Source: Chloroflexota bacterium (GTDB lineage: Bacteria; Chloroflexota; Dehalococcoidia; GIF9; UBA5629). From it: a stretch of 30,591 nt of DNA. Location: assembly GCA_026389695.1 (NCBI GenBank), contig JAPLHI010000084.1, forward strand, positions 1 to 30,591, written 5' to 3'. A program made the position numbers and the translations under genes. The notes beneath the pieces were generated by a model. It ran no database searches, was not told the DNA's origin, and saw only the letters and a program-made list of their open reading frames with translations. Each line of letters starts with the position of its first letter. Within the stretch, counting starts at the first letter, position 1. Positions 24,727 to 30,591 of this stretch are shown piece after piece.

Positions 24727-25584
24727 ATGAAACTGGACGATTACCTGCCCCAGATTGAGGAGATCGTTGAAAGAGCCCTTGACGAGGATTCAGGTCGTGG
24801 TGATATCACTTCAGACATATTGATATCCTCCCATATAAAAGCGCAGGCCAGTATCATTTCCAAAGCAACTGGAGTACTGGCCGGTATTGAAATAGCAAAG
24901 CTGGTCTTCCTCGCCGTAGACCCTTTCCTGGAATTTATATCACTTGCTGAAGATGGTACCAAAATACAACCTCACGATGTGCTGGTAAAAGTTGAAGGCC
25001 CGGTGCAGAGCATCTTAAAAGCGGAAAGAACTTCACTTAACTTTCTGCAACACCTTAGCGGTATTGCCACTGCGACCTCATTTTACGTTGAGGCAGTTAA
25101 AGGATTGCCTGTACAGATCCTGGATACCAGAAAAACGATCCCCGGGCTAAGGATACTTGAAAAATACGCCGTCCGCGCCGGGGGAGGTTATAACCACCGT
25201 ATGAACCTTGGCGACATGGTCCTAATTAAGGATAACCATATTGCAGTTATGCGTAAGCAGGGCCTTGGGATTCAGGAAATATTGGAGAAAGCCCGCGGGG
25301 GTGCTCCCAAAGATATCAGGATTGAGATAGAAACCACCAGCCCCGAGGATGCCTTCCAAGCTGCTAACGCAGGAGCCGATATTATAATGCTGGACAACAT
25401 GTCACTGGACAACATGCGGCATGCCGTTAAGATGATTGACCATCGTGCTATTGTAGAGGCTTCCGGTGGAGTTAACCTGGATACGATAAGAGCGATAGCC
25501 GAAACTGGCGTTGACTGGATTTCAATAGGTGGCCTTACCCATTCAGCAAAGGCACTGGATATCAATTTAGAGATGAACGTCTAG
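24727..25584 (+). CDS. nadC: Nicotinate-nucleotide pyrophosphorylase (quinolinate phosphoribosyltransferase)
   Basis: 285 residues, standard length. Motifs in order: DSGRGDITSD at 21-30, KAERTSLNFLQHLSG at 98-112 with E100 and R101, LDTRKTIPGLR at 132-142, GGGYNHRMNL at 152-161, IKDNH at 167-171, then IMLDNMS and EASGGV. The enzyme condenses quinolinate with phosphoribosyl pyrophosphate to nicotinate mononucleotide, releasing CO2 and pyrophosphate, in de novo NAD synthesis. AGGTGA lies just before the ATG. nadA and nadB are not in this window. Its stop and the cbiO stop share one CTAG on opposite strands. Confidence 0.97.
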   Translation: MKLDDYLPQIEEIVERALDEDSGRGDITSDILISSHIKAQASIISKATGVLAGIEIAKLVFLAVDPFLEFISLAEDGTKIQPHDVLVKVEGPVQSILKAERTSLNFLQHLSGIATATSFYVEAVKGLPVQILDTRKTIPGLRILEKYAVRAGGGYNHRMNLGDMVLIKDNHIAVMRKQGLGIQEILEKARGGAPKDIRIEIETTSPEDAFQAANAGADIIMLDNMSLDNMRHAVKMIDHRAIVEASGGVNLDTIRAIAETGVDWISIGGLTHSAKALDINLEMNV

Positions 25585-26309
25585 GTAGTCCTCTGTTTCA
25601 TAAAAAGGCCGTGGGTGCTCAGCAAATCACCATCACCAAGGACATCCTCGGTCTTGCCGTCTGCAACAATCCTACCCCCATCCAATAAAATCGTTCTTGT
25701 ACTCAATTGTTTTACCAATTCAAGGTCGTGAGAAGCGATAACCCTAGTGGTAGCCAAGCCCATGAGAAGTTCGGTCAAAGACCATTTACCCCTGGGATCC
25801 AGGCTGCCCGTAGGCTCATCCAAAACGAGTATCTCGGGATCCAGCGATAATACAGTAGCTATCGCAATACGTTTTTTTTCACCAATACTAAGATGGTGCG
25901 ACGACCTCTTCTCATAACCCGACATGCCTACTTTCTGCAAAGACTTCGCTACCCGCTGTCTTATTTCTAACTCACTAAATCCCATATTAGTCGGCCCAAA
26001 TGCAACATCCTCATAGACATTCAGCGAAAAGAGTTGGTCCTCGGGATCCTGGAATACCATGCCGACCTTTTTTCTAATTTCCTTTATATTTTTATCTTCC
26101 ATACGCAAACCGCAAATGATAACTTCCGAGTGTCCACGGAGGATACCATTAAAGTGTAGAAGCAGCGTCGATTTGCCAGCTCCATTAGGGCCAATGATCG
26201 CTACAACTTCACCAGTTTCTACACTCAGATTGATGTCTTGCAGTCCTCGCTGGCCATCCGGGTAGGTAAATGAGAGGTCTCGAATTTCAATTGCTTTTTT
26301 AAGAGGCAT
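25581..26309 (-). CDS. cbiO: CbiO-type energy-coupling ATPase of a cobalt/nickel importer
   Basis: 242 residues. ABC ATPase with Walker A GPNGAGKST at 40-48, Q-loop FQDPEDQLF at 86-94 (typical of CbiO/EcfA), signature LSIGEKKR at 140-147 in place of LSGGQ, Walker B ILVLDEPTGSLDP with D164 and E165, and switch His194. It powers the CbiMNQ membrane complex. GGTGGTGA precedes the ATG, which lies five bases after cbiQ. Last gene of the operon; it ends head-on against nadC, overlapping by four bases, so no intergenic terminator exists. Confidence 0.92.
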   Translation of the reverse strand: MPLKKAIEIRDLSFTYPDGQRGLQDINLSVETGEVVAIIGPNGAGKSTLLLHFNGILRGHSEVIICGLRMEDKNIKEIRKKVGMVFQDPEDQLFSLNVYEDVAFGPTNMGFSELEIRQRVAKSLQKVGMSGYEKRSSHHLSIGEKKRIAIATVLSLDPEILVLDEPTGSLDPRGKWSLTELLMGLATTRVIASHDLELVKQLSTRTILLDGGRIVADGKTEDVLGDGDLLSTHGLFMKQRTT

Positions 26310-26314
26310 TTAGA

Positions 26315-27085
26315 TCACCACCAGAGAAGCGGTGGACATAATAGTAAAATAAACAATAGCAGGCTGAAATAAGCATCGGCTGGAGCATAATGAAGTTTCC
26401 GTATGGCCGATACCTCACCATTGTAGCCACGAGCAAGCATGGCAACATAAACACGCTCACCACGCTCATAGCTGCGAATAAAAAGAGTCCCGATCATATT
26501 TCCTATAATCTTGAACTTGTGCCAGTAATTCCCTCCAAAATTACGGCTATCCCTTGCCTGCTGCATACGCATTGCCTGGTCAGCCAGAACAAAAATATAG
26601 CGATACATAAAGGAAAGTATAAGTATGAAGACATGTGGCACGCCAAGCTGTTTTAATCCCTCAAGCATGTCCGCCAGTTTAGTGCATGAGGTCAATAAAA
26701 CAAGACTTAATATACAGAGCCACGACTTAATCAATATGCCGGTGAGGATCAAAATTCCGTCATAGGTAATAGATAGCTGAAATAGGCCCGAATTATAGCT
26801 GACGGCAATCTGTCCCTGCTTGAAAAAGGGTATGAAAATAGCAACCATAAGTACAAACGGTATGATAACCAGTGATCTCTTCATAACATATAGGAGAGGC
26901 AACCTGGAAAACAATATCAATACAGCTAATATTAGAAAATAACACAAAAATACTTTCCAGTTTCCCGCCGGTGTCAAAACCACGGCTATAGTCAAAGCCA
27001 GACTGGTGAGGAATTTGGTTCGCGGGTCAAGTCGGTGGATAAAGCTGTCCAGGTTACTATATTTGTCAATAAAGTCATGTTTCAT
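26315..27085 (-). CDS. cbiQ: CbiQ-type (EcfT) transmembrane coupling protein
   Basis: 256 residues with multiple membrane helices. The N-terminal FIHRLDPRTKFL, and the two coupling-helix motifs QQARDSRNF (ARD at 177-179) and MLARGYNG (ARG at 218-220), are the hallmarks of CbiQ/EcfT subunits that transmit ATPase movement to the substrate-binding subunit. It overlaps the end of cbiN by 11 bases and has no clear ribosome site, suggesting translational coupling. Confidence 0.92.
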   Translation of the reverse strand: MKHDFIDKYSNLDSFIHRLDPRTKFLTSLALTIAVVLTPAGNWKVFLCYFLILAVLILFSRLPLLYVMKRSLVIIPFVLMVAIFIPFFKQGQIAVSYNSGLFQLSITYDGILILTGILIKSWLCILSLVLLTSCTKLADMLEGLKQLGVPHVFILILSFMYRYIFVLADQAMRMQQARDSRNFGGNYWHKFKIIGNMIGTLFIRSYERGERVYVAMLARGYNGEVSAIRKLHYAPADAYFSLLLFILLLCPPLLWW

Positions 27086-27359
27086 GTTTGTTTTTCAATA
27101 ATTTCGCTAATCCGAATCCAATACCAAAAAGCAAGATCGTTCCTATCAAACCAGCCAAAATAGTAGCCAGTACTTCATTATCTATACCTGTAATTGAATA
27201 ATCAGGAAAGATTCGGAACGTCGGGTCATGTATTTTACTGTCAAAACCATGGTCTTCAGCAACTCGTTCCAGACCATCTGGCAACGAGGAGGCCAGCGGC
27301 GCAAGAATACATAAAAATAAAATTATTGCCAAAGCGCCGTGCCACCACTTCAATTTCAT
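27075..27359 (-). CDS. cbiN: CbiN-like PDGLE domain subunit
   Basis: 94 residues from the ATG at 27359: one N-terminal membrane helix (WWHGALAIILFLCILAPLAS), the PDGLE motif immediately after it (SLPDGLERVAEDHGF), an extracytoplasmic loop and a C-terminal helix (ILAGLIGTILLFGIGFGLAK). This is the small accessory subunit that supports metal loading of CbiM. An in-frame TTG at 27398 would overlap cbiM by 20 bases; the ATG preceded by GAAGAGG is preferred. Confidence 0.88.
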   Translation of the reverse strand: MKLKWWHGALAIILFLCILAPLASSLPDGLERVAEDHGFDSKIHDPTFRIFPDYSITGIDNEVLATILAGLIGTILLFGIGFGLAKLLKNKHET

Positions 27360-27378
27360 AGACTTAATACCTCTTCCT

Positions 27379-28017
27379 TCAGGCAACCTGCAATTCAAGT
27401 AAATCAGGACGTGTAACCAATACGAGGCTAAGAACAGCTACCGTTATCAAACTTTCTCCAATTCCTACAAAAATATGGATACCCGTCATAGCGGGAATAG
27501 CAATCTCCCACGGAGATGTGCCCGAAATGGCAATTTCTATTGCGCAAGCCGTTGCTGAAGCTACGACAGAAAACCATGCCCCAATACCTGCGCCTATCAA
27601 CCTTGCTGCTTTATTACCTTTTAATAATGTATATATTCCTTTATAAATATAATAGCTGACAAAAACCGAGATGATGCCCATGTTTAATATATTTGCACCC
27701 AGTGCCAGCAGGCCACCATCCTGAAAGACAAGGCACTGTACTACAAGAACACTACTCATTATCAATACTGCGGTCCATGGCCCTAACAATATGGCTGCAA
27801 GCGCAGCCCCCAGGAAATGACCGGATGTACCACCTACCACAGGAAAATTAAGCATCTGGGCTGCGAAAATAAAAGCTGCCAGGACACCCATCATAGGCAC
27901 TTGTTTCTCACCCAGGTTATGATTGGTGGTCTTTACGGCACAAGCTATCGCTCCCACAGTAACTACAAATGTTGTTACCGCTACAGGGACATCGATGAAA
28001 CCATCAGGTATGTGCAT
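27379..28017 (-). CDS. cbiM: CbiM/NikM-type cobalt/nickel-binding membrane subunit
   Basis: 212 residues. The start was set at the internal ATG giving MHIPDGFID, because the family coordinates the metal with its free N-terminus and His2, and with His67; here His2 and His67 (VGGTSGHFLGAA) fall exactly in place. GGAAG six bases upstream supports it; the longer frame (to 28059) would bury the N-terminus and overlap the upstream gene. Several membrane helices follow, with GGLLALGANILNMG. Sequence alone does not separate nickel from cobalt; the promoter box upstream of the operon favours nickel. Confidence 0.93.
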   Translation of the reverse strand: MHIPDGFIDVPVAVTTFVVTVGAIACAVKTTNHNLGEKQVPMMGVLAAFIFAAQMLNFPVVGGTSGHFLGAALAAILLGPWTAVLIMSSVLVVQCLVFQDGGLLALGANILNMGIISVFVSYYIYKGIYTLLKGNKAARLIGAGIGAWFSVVASATACAIEIAISGTSPWEIAIPAMTGIHIFVGIGESLITVAVLSLVLVTRPDLLELQVA

Positions 28018-28049
28018 AAGAAACTTCCGTTTTTGACTAAATAGATTTA

Positions 28050-28457
28050 TTACTGGCAATTAGAGCAGATACCAAATATTGCCAGATGGCTCAGATCGGC
28101 TTTAAATCTGCAGTTTCTCAGCAGAGCTTTTTCCAGAGGTACCAGCTCCGTCTCAGGAAGGTCGATGATCGTTCCGCACTTGTTGCATACCAGATGATGG
28201 TGTTTGCTGTGTTCTTTGGCATGATAACGGGCAATGCCATCGCCGATATCTATCTGTGCGGCCAATCCTAACTCTTTTAACAATTCAAGAGTTCGGTAAA
28301 CAGTGGATATATTAGCGTAGGGATATTTTTCCTTGAGTTTGTTAAATATTTCCTCGGCGCTTATATGGGTTTCAACGCTGTGCAGCGCATCCACTACCAT
28401 AATACGTTGGGGTGTAACCCGGTAACCTTTTTCCAGCAGAATCTTAGTGCAACTCAT
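28050..28457 (-). CDS. Fur-family metal-responsive repressor (Nur-like by context)
   Basis: 135 residues. Winged-helix DNA-binding domain with GYRVTPQRIMVVDALH at 11-26 and STVYRTLELL at 51-60, then a dimerisation domain with a His cluster (HSKHHHLVC, His83 and 86-88) and two structural-zinc pairs, C91-x2-C94 and C131-x2-C134. It lies 32 bases before cbiM on the same strand, so it probably heads the importer operon. TTGCAA half-sites overlap its promoter, similar to the nickel-uptake regulator (Nur) box described in Streptomyces. I infer a nickel or cobalt sensor repressing its own operon; Fur, Zur or PerR specificity cannot be excluded from sequence. The ATG has no ribosome site and lies eight bases after a TATAAT box, suggesting a leaderless message. 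Confidence 0.88.
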   Translation of the reverse strand: MSCTKILLEKGYRVTPQRIMVVDALHSVETHISAEEIFNKLKEKYPYANISTVYRTLELLKELGLAAQIDIGDGIARYHAKEHSKHHHLVCNKCGTIIDLPETELVPLEKALLRNCRFKADLSHLAIFGICSNCQ

Positions 28458-28465
28458 TTGTGCAG

Positions 28466-28494
28466 ATTATAGCACTAATGGATGTAATTGCAAA
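28466..28494 (-). promoter_or_regulatory. Promoter of the fur-family/cbiMNQO operon
   Basis: On the minus strand TTTGCA (28494-28489), 17 bases, then TATAAT (28471-28466). The predicted transcription start falls within a base or two of the fur-family ATG at 28457. The -35 lies inside the TTGCAA inverted repeat. Confidence 0.65.
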
Positions 28495-28506
28495 TGGTTG
28501 CAATTA
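28485..28506. promoter_or_regulatory. Inverted-repeat operator, Nur-box-like
   Basis: TAATTGCAA-ATGG-TTGCAATTA: two exact 9-base arms around four bases, containing TTGCAA-N4-TTGCAA. The Nur box of Streptomyces is TTGCAA-N5-TTGCAA, so hexamers match and spacing differs by one. It covers the -35 of the operon promoter. A second near-palindrome, GCAAT-N-AATATT-N-ATTGC, overlaps it at 28500-28517. Confidence 0.65.
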
Positions 28507-28520
28507 ATATTGATTGCTTA

Positions 28521-28973
28521 TCAGGGAAGTTTTTCTTTGCTGTCCAGCATGACCGTAACAGGGCCGTCATTATATATTTCTACCAGCATATGAGCGCCAA
28601 AGCAACCGGTTTCTACCTTTAGTTCTGTCTGTTTCATTTTCAGTACAAAATAATCGTACAGTGCTGCAGCCTTTTCCGGCATGGCTGCCAGGGTAAAGCT
28701 TGGTCGCCGTCCTTTCCGGGTATCAGACAACAATGTAAACTGGCTGATAACCAGCATATCGGCAGTTATCTGCAAAGCAGATAAATTGAATTTACTCTCC
28801 GCATCGTTAAAAATTCGCAGATTAGCTATTTTATCTACCAGATAATCGGCGTCTTTTTCACTATCATCACCGGCTACACCGAGCAGCACAACAAAGCCAC
28901 TATTAATTTTGCCTACAATATTTCCGTCTATTTTTACAGATGCCCTTATCACTCTCTGTAACAGCGCCTTCAA
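28521..28973 (-). CDS. dtd: D-aminoacyl-tRNA deacylase
   Basis: 150 residues, full length. Motifs: MKALLQRVIRASV start, SQFTLLSDTRKGRRPSF at 77-93 and NDGPVT at 135-140 with the cross-subunit Gly137-Pro138. The homodimer hydrolyses D-amino acids and Gly mischarged on tRNA. The start is TTG with GGGAGG five bases upstream; the residues after it match the family N-terminus. Ends 63 bases before the fur-family gene and is probably a separate transcript because that gene has its own promoter in between. Confidence 0.95.
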   Translation of the reverse strand: MKALLQRVIRASVKIDGNIVGKINSGFVVLLGVAGDDSEKDADYLVDKIANLRIFNDAESKFNLSALQITADMLVISQFTLLSDTRKGRRPSFTLAAMPEKAAALYDYFVLKMKQTELKVETGCFGAHMLVEIYNDGPVTVMLDSKEKLP

Positions 28974-29007
28974 GATGCCTCCCTAATTTCAGCTACGAAT
29001 TCACCAC

Positions 29008-29036
29008 ATTCTAATATAATATATACTTGCAAACAA
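29008..29036 (-). promoter_or_regulatory. Candidate dtd promoter
   Basis: Minus-strand TTGTTT (29036-29031), 17 bases, TAGAAT (29013-29008); predicted start near 29001, 28 bases before the TTG start codon. Confidence 0.45.
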
Positions 29037-29115
29037 ACTTGTAGAATTCACAATATGTAATACTCACAGGCATGTTGCACATTCATTTAAGAAAATATGT
29101 GTGAAGTTTCACAAA

Positions 29116-29144
29116 TTGACACCCCCCAATTGTTGCGTTACAAT
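29116..29144 (+). promoter_or_regulatory. Promoter of the bifunctional-nuclease family gene
   Basis: TTGACA (29116-29121), 17 bases including a run of six C, TACAAT (29139-29144). The predicted start near 29151 gives a leader of about 26 bases with the ribosome site GGAGGA. Confidence 0.75.
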
Positions 29145-29176
29145 CACTTTAAGCCCTGAACTCTGGAGGAATCCCC

Positions 29177-29962
29177 ATGAAAGAAATGCAGATTGATAGT
29201 ATACGAGTCAGCCTGATGAATTACCAACATGTGGTCATTCTCAAGGAGAGACAATCCGATCGCTATCTGCCTATCTGGATAGGGCCCGCAGAAGCTGATG
29301 CAATCTCTATGAAGCTCCAAAACGTGGATGTGTCAAGACCAATGACTCATGACCTGCTTAAAAACACGCTTTTTGCTCTGGAATCATTATCCGGGACTAC
29401 GATCAGCAAGATTGTGGTGTGTGACCTGCGCTCTGATACATTTTACGCACAGATTGTATTCGAATTCAACGCCGGCCCTCCTTCAGTTGATCTGGAGCCT
29501 CAGTCAGGCAATAGCCGTGCCCGTGATTTTGAAACCGGATCCGGATTACTATTAGTTTGGCAAAACAGGAAATTTAAATCTACGATCACACGTAAATGGC
29601 TTGAAGGAAAAAAGAATTGCATGGAAATTGACGGCGGAGAAGGCTGGATTTTCGAGGTCTTTTTCGATGAGTCAACCAAGCGCTGGTTACTAACAAGGAT
29701 GAAGCTCGATTCAAGACCAAGCGATGCAATTGCGCTTGCCGTGCGGGTTACTGCGCCGATTTTTGCGGAAGAAACAGTGCTTGATAAGGCGGGTATTATT
29801 TTGGATCAGGAACCAGGCAAGATGTCCACTCCAGCTAAAACCAATGAAAAGAATGTGGGCCAACAAGATAAATTAGATGAACAAGAGCTAAAAAAACTTT
29901 CCGCCTACTATGATTTTATTAATACACTCGACCTGGAAGATTTCGGCAAACATAAGTCTTGA
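29177..29962 (+). CDS. DUF151 / bifunctional nuclease (BFN) family protein with internal insertion
   Basis: 261 residues. The first half of the BFN domain (MQIDSIRVSLMNYQHVVILK, RYLPIWIGPAEADAI at 29-43, DTFYAQIVFEFN at 87-98) and the second half (LDSRPSDAIALAVRVTAPIF at 177-196) are well conserved, but about 60-75 residues separate them where most family members have roughly ten. The insert includes WLEGKKNCMEIDGGEGWIFE and ends in a strand resembling the one before it. The C-terminus (LDEQELKKLSAYYDFINTLD) is a helical UVR-like tail after a Lys/Gln-rich linker. Family members have reported DNase/RNase activity in plants; the bacterial role is not established. The ATG follows GGAGGA. Confidence 0.85.
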   Translation: MKEMQIDSIRVSLMNYQHVVILKERQSDRYLPIWIGPAEADAISMKLQNVDVSRPMTHDLLKNTLFALESLSGTTISKIVVCDLRSDTFYAQIVFEFNAGPPSVDLEPQSGNSRARDFETGSGLLLVWQNRKFKSTITRKWLEGKKNCMEIDGGEGWIFEVFFDESTKRWLLTRMKLDSRPSDAIALAVRVTAPIFAEETVLDKAGIILDQEPGKMSTPAKTNEKNVGQQDKLDEQELKKLSAYYDFINTLDLEDFGKHKS

Positions 29963-30084
29963 TCATCACATTCTTGAAATAAATTTACCCCTGCGCGAAT
30001 TTACAATTGTAAGTTTTTTTATTGCTTAAAATGCGTAACTGCTAAGGCGCATGTTTTAACATCAAAAAATCAATTAAAATCCGC

Positions 30085-30114
30085 TTGACGGGTAGATACG
30101 GCAGTTGTTATAAT
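30085..30114 (+). promoter_or_regulatory. Candidate ATP synthase operon promoter overlapping the atpI start
   Basis: TTGACG (30085-30090), 18 bases, TATAAT (30109-30114). It is a good match but the atpI ATG begins inside the -10 box at 30113, so a transcript from it would start about eight bases into atpI and could serve atpB onward. The gap 29963-30112 otherwise holds A/T-rich DNA. Confidence 0.45.
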
Positions 30115-30391
30115 GCCTCAGCTTAAGCAGAACGACAAAGAGAAACCAGAAAAAAAGCAATTTTTAAGAGGTCTCTGGTTTCTTTTTAATGTCGGTTGGT
30201 ACGTTTCCTTTAGCATCATTTTACCAACAGCTTTAGGTCTGTGGTTGGATGCTCCCGAAAGATGGAACAGCCGGCCGCTTTGTACTTTAATAGGGCTTAT
30301 TCTTGGAACTGTAATAGCAATTTACGGTCTATATCGCATGTTTAAACAATTTTTAGCCGAACAGAAAACGAACAGCACAAAAAAGAACTAA
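30113..30391 (+). CDS. atpI: ATP synthase assembly protein AtpI/AtpZ-like
   Basis: 92 residues: a charged, Lys-rich N-terminus, then two membrane helices (GWYVSFSIILPTALGLWLD at 38-56 and CTLIGLILGTVIAIYGLYRM at 67-86), and a Lys-rich tail. Size, topology, the GLWLD segment and placement directly before atpB identify the AtpI/AtpZ group, which helps assemble the c-ring and has been linked to magnesium. There is no ribosome site before the ATG and no in-frame ATG, GTG or TTG nearby downstream; the start sits in a TATAAT box, so expression must use an upstream transcript or an unusual start. Confidence 0.82.
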   Translation: MPQLKQNDKEKPEKKQFLRGLWFLFNVGWYVSFSIILPTALGLWLDAPERWNSRPLCTLIGLILGTVIAIYGLYRMFKQFLAEQKTNSTKKN

Positions 30392-30406
30392 TGAAGGAGC
30401 AGGACA

Positions 30407-30591
30407 GTGAATAAGCTCGGTTGCTCCAGCCGTTTGATGGTGATCCTCGGCATATTCTTTCTCGCACTTTTCTTAACCGGATTTGTCCTAGGCCCCCTCG
30501 GAAGCAAACTACTTAACATTCAGGTTCCACCATCTCTACAATTAAGCAAACCCCATGTTCAGTTACCCTCTGAAGCCGTATTTCACATAGG
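30407..30591 (+). CDS. atpB: ATP synthase subunit a, 5' part
   Basis: The first 61 codons run off the window edge. GTG start with AAGGAG seven to eight bases upstream. The residues give one membrane helix (MVILGIFFLALFLTGFVLG) followed by a proline-containing periplasmic segment and LPSEAVFHIG, which resembles the N-terminus of Chloroflexota subunit a before its core helices. Subunit a forms the proton half-channels next to the c-ring. The identification rests on this short segment plus position after atpI. Confidence 0.75.
   Translation, partial: MNKLGCSSRLMVILGIFFLALFLTGFVLGPLGSKLLNIQVPPSLQLSKPHVQLPSEAVFHI

Noticed and set aside
28018..28059. Upstream extension of cbiM by 14 codons
   Set aside because: The family needs a free Met-His N-terminus for metal binding, and MHIPDG at 28017 with GGAAG upstream gives it.
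29027..29044. TTGCAA-N6-TTGTAG near the dtd promoter as a second Nur-like box
   Set aside because: Only one half-site is intact and the spacing differs; dtd has no metal link.
30001..30020. TTACAATTGTAA followed by seven T as a terminator after the nuclease-family gene
   Set aside because: The palindrome has no room for a loop beyond a four-pair A/T stem, so the hairpin would be too weak.

Overview
The window is a contiguous piece of a bacterial chromosome made almost entirely of housekeeping genes. I see no rRNA, tRNA, CRISPR array, insertion sequence or prophage. Gene content and order suggest a Chloroflexota, Dehalococcoidia-like bacterium: holB followed by a RicT/PSP1 gene, a DnaD-like protein beside a DnaC-like loader and dnaB, a bifunctional-nuclease gene before an atpI-atpB operon, and a CbiMNQO-type metal importer. 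This placement is inferred from gene content and no tree was built.

Layout. (1) 103-1344: an AT-richer gene encoding a 2H phosphoesterase fused to a calcineurin-like phosphoesterase. (2) 1434-10419, minus strand: ruvB, then rpoC and rpoB with their own promoter; rpoC ends in a perfect 38-base palindrome. (3) 10773-12625, plus strand: holB and ricT, stop/start coupled. (4) 12643-17151, minus strand: a replication block of rplI, dnaB, a DnaD-like gene and a two-module AAA+ helicase loader, followed by an HNH nuclease. (5) 17509-20002, plus strand: yceD, rpmF, a FabD-like gene, nusB and an ACP-like gene, behind a perfect-consensus promoter. (6) 20036-23207, minus strand: mfd with a broken 5' end. 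(7) 23466-25584, plus strand: a stand-alone Lrp-type effector domain, TspO, a Cys-rich DUF3795 protein and nadC. (8) 25581-28457, minus strand: a Fur-family regulator followed by cbiM, cbiN, cbiQ and cbiO, then dtd just upstream at 28521-28973. (9) 29177-30591, plus strand: a bifunctional-nuclease family gene with a large insertion, then atpI and the start of atpB.

The most striking signal is in block 5. The FabD-like protein has Gly in place of the nucleophilic Ser and Tyr in place of the catalytic His. The ACP-like protein encoded two genes downstream has Pro in place of the Ser that carries phosphopantetheine. Both frames are intact, have good translation signals and sit in a ribosome/transcription operon (L32, NusB). 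This suggests a fatty-acid-synthesis pair that lost its chemistry but was retained, perhaps for a binding or regulatory role.

Other points worth attention: the helicase loader has two AAA+ modules, the first lacking catalytic residues; the Fur-family gene has two TTGCAA half-sites over its promoter, resembling the Nur (nickel) box, upstream of the importer genes; the metallophosphoesterase has GRHD instead of GNHD; and mfd has lost part of its N-terminal domain.
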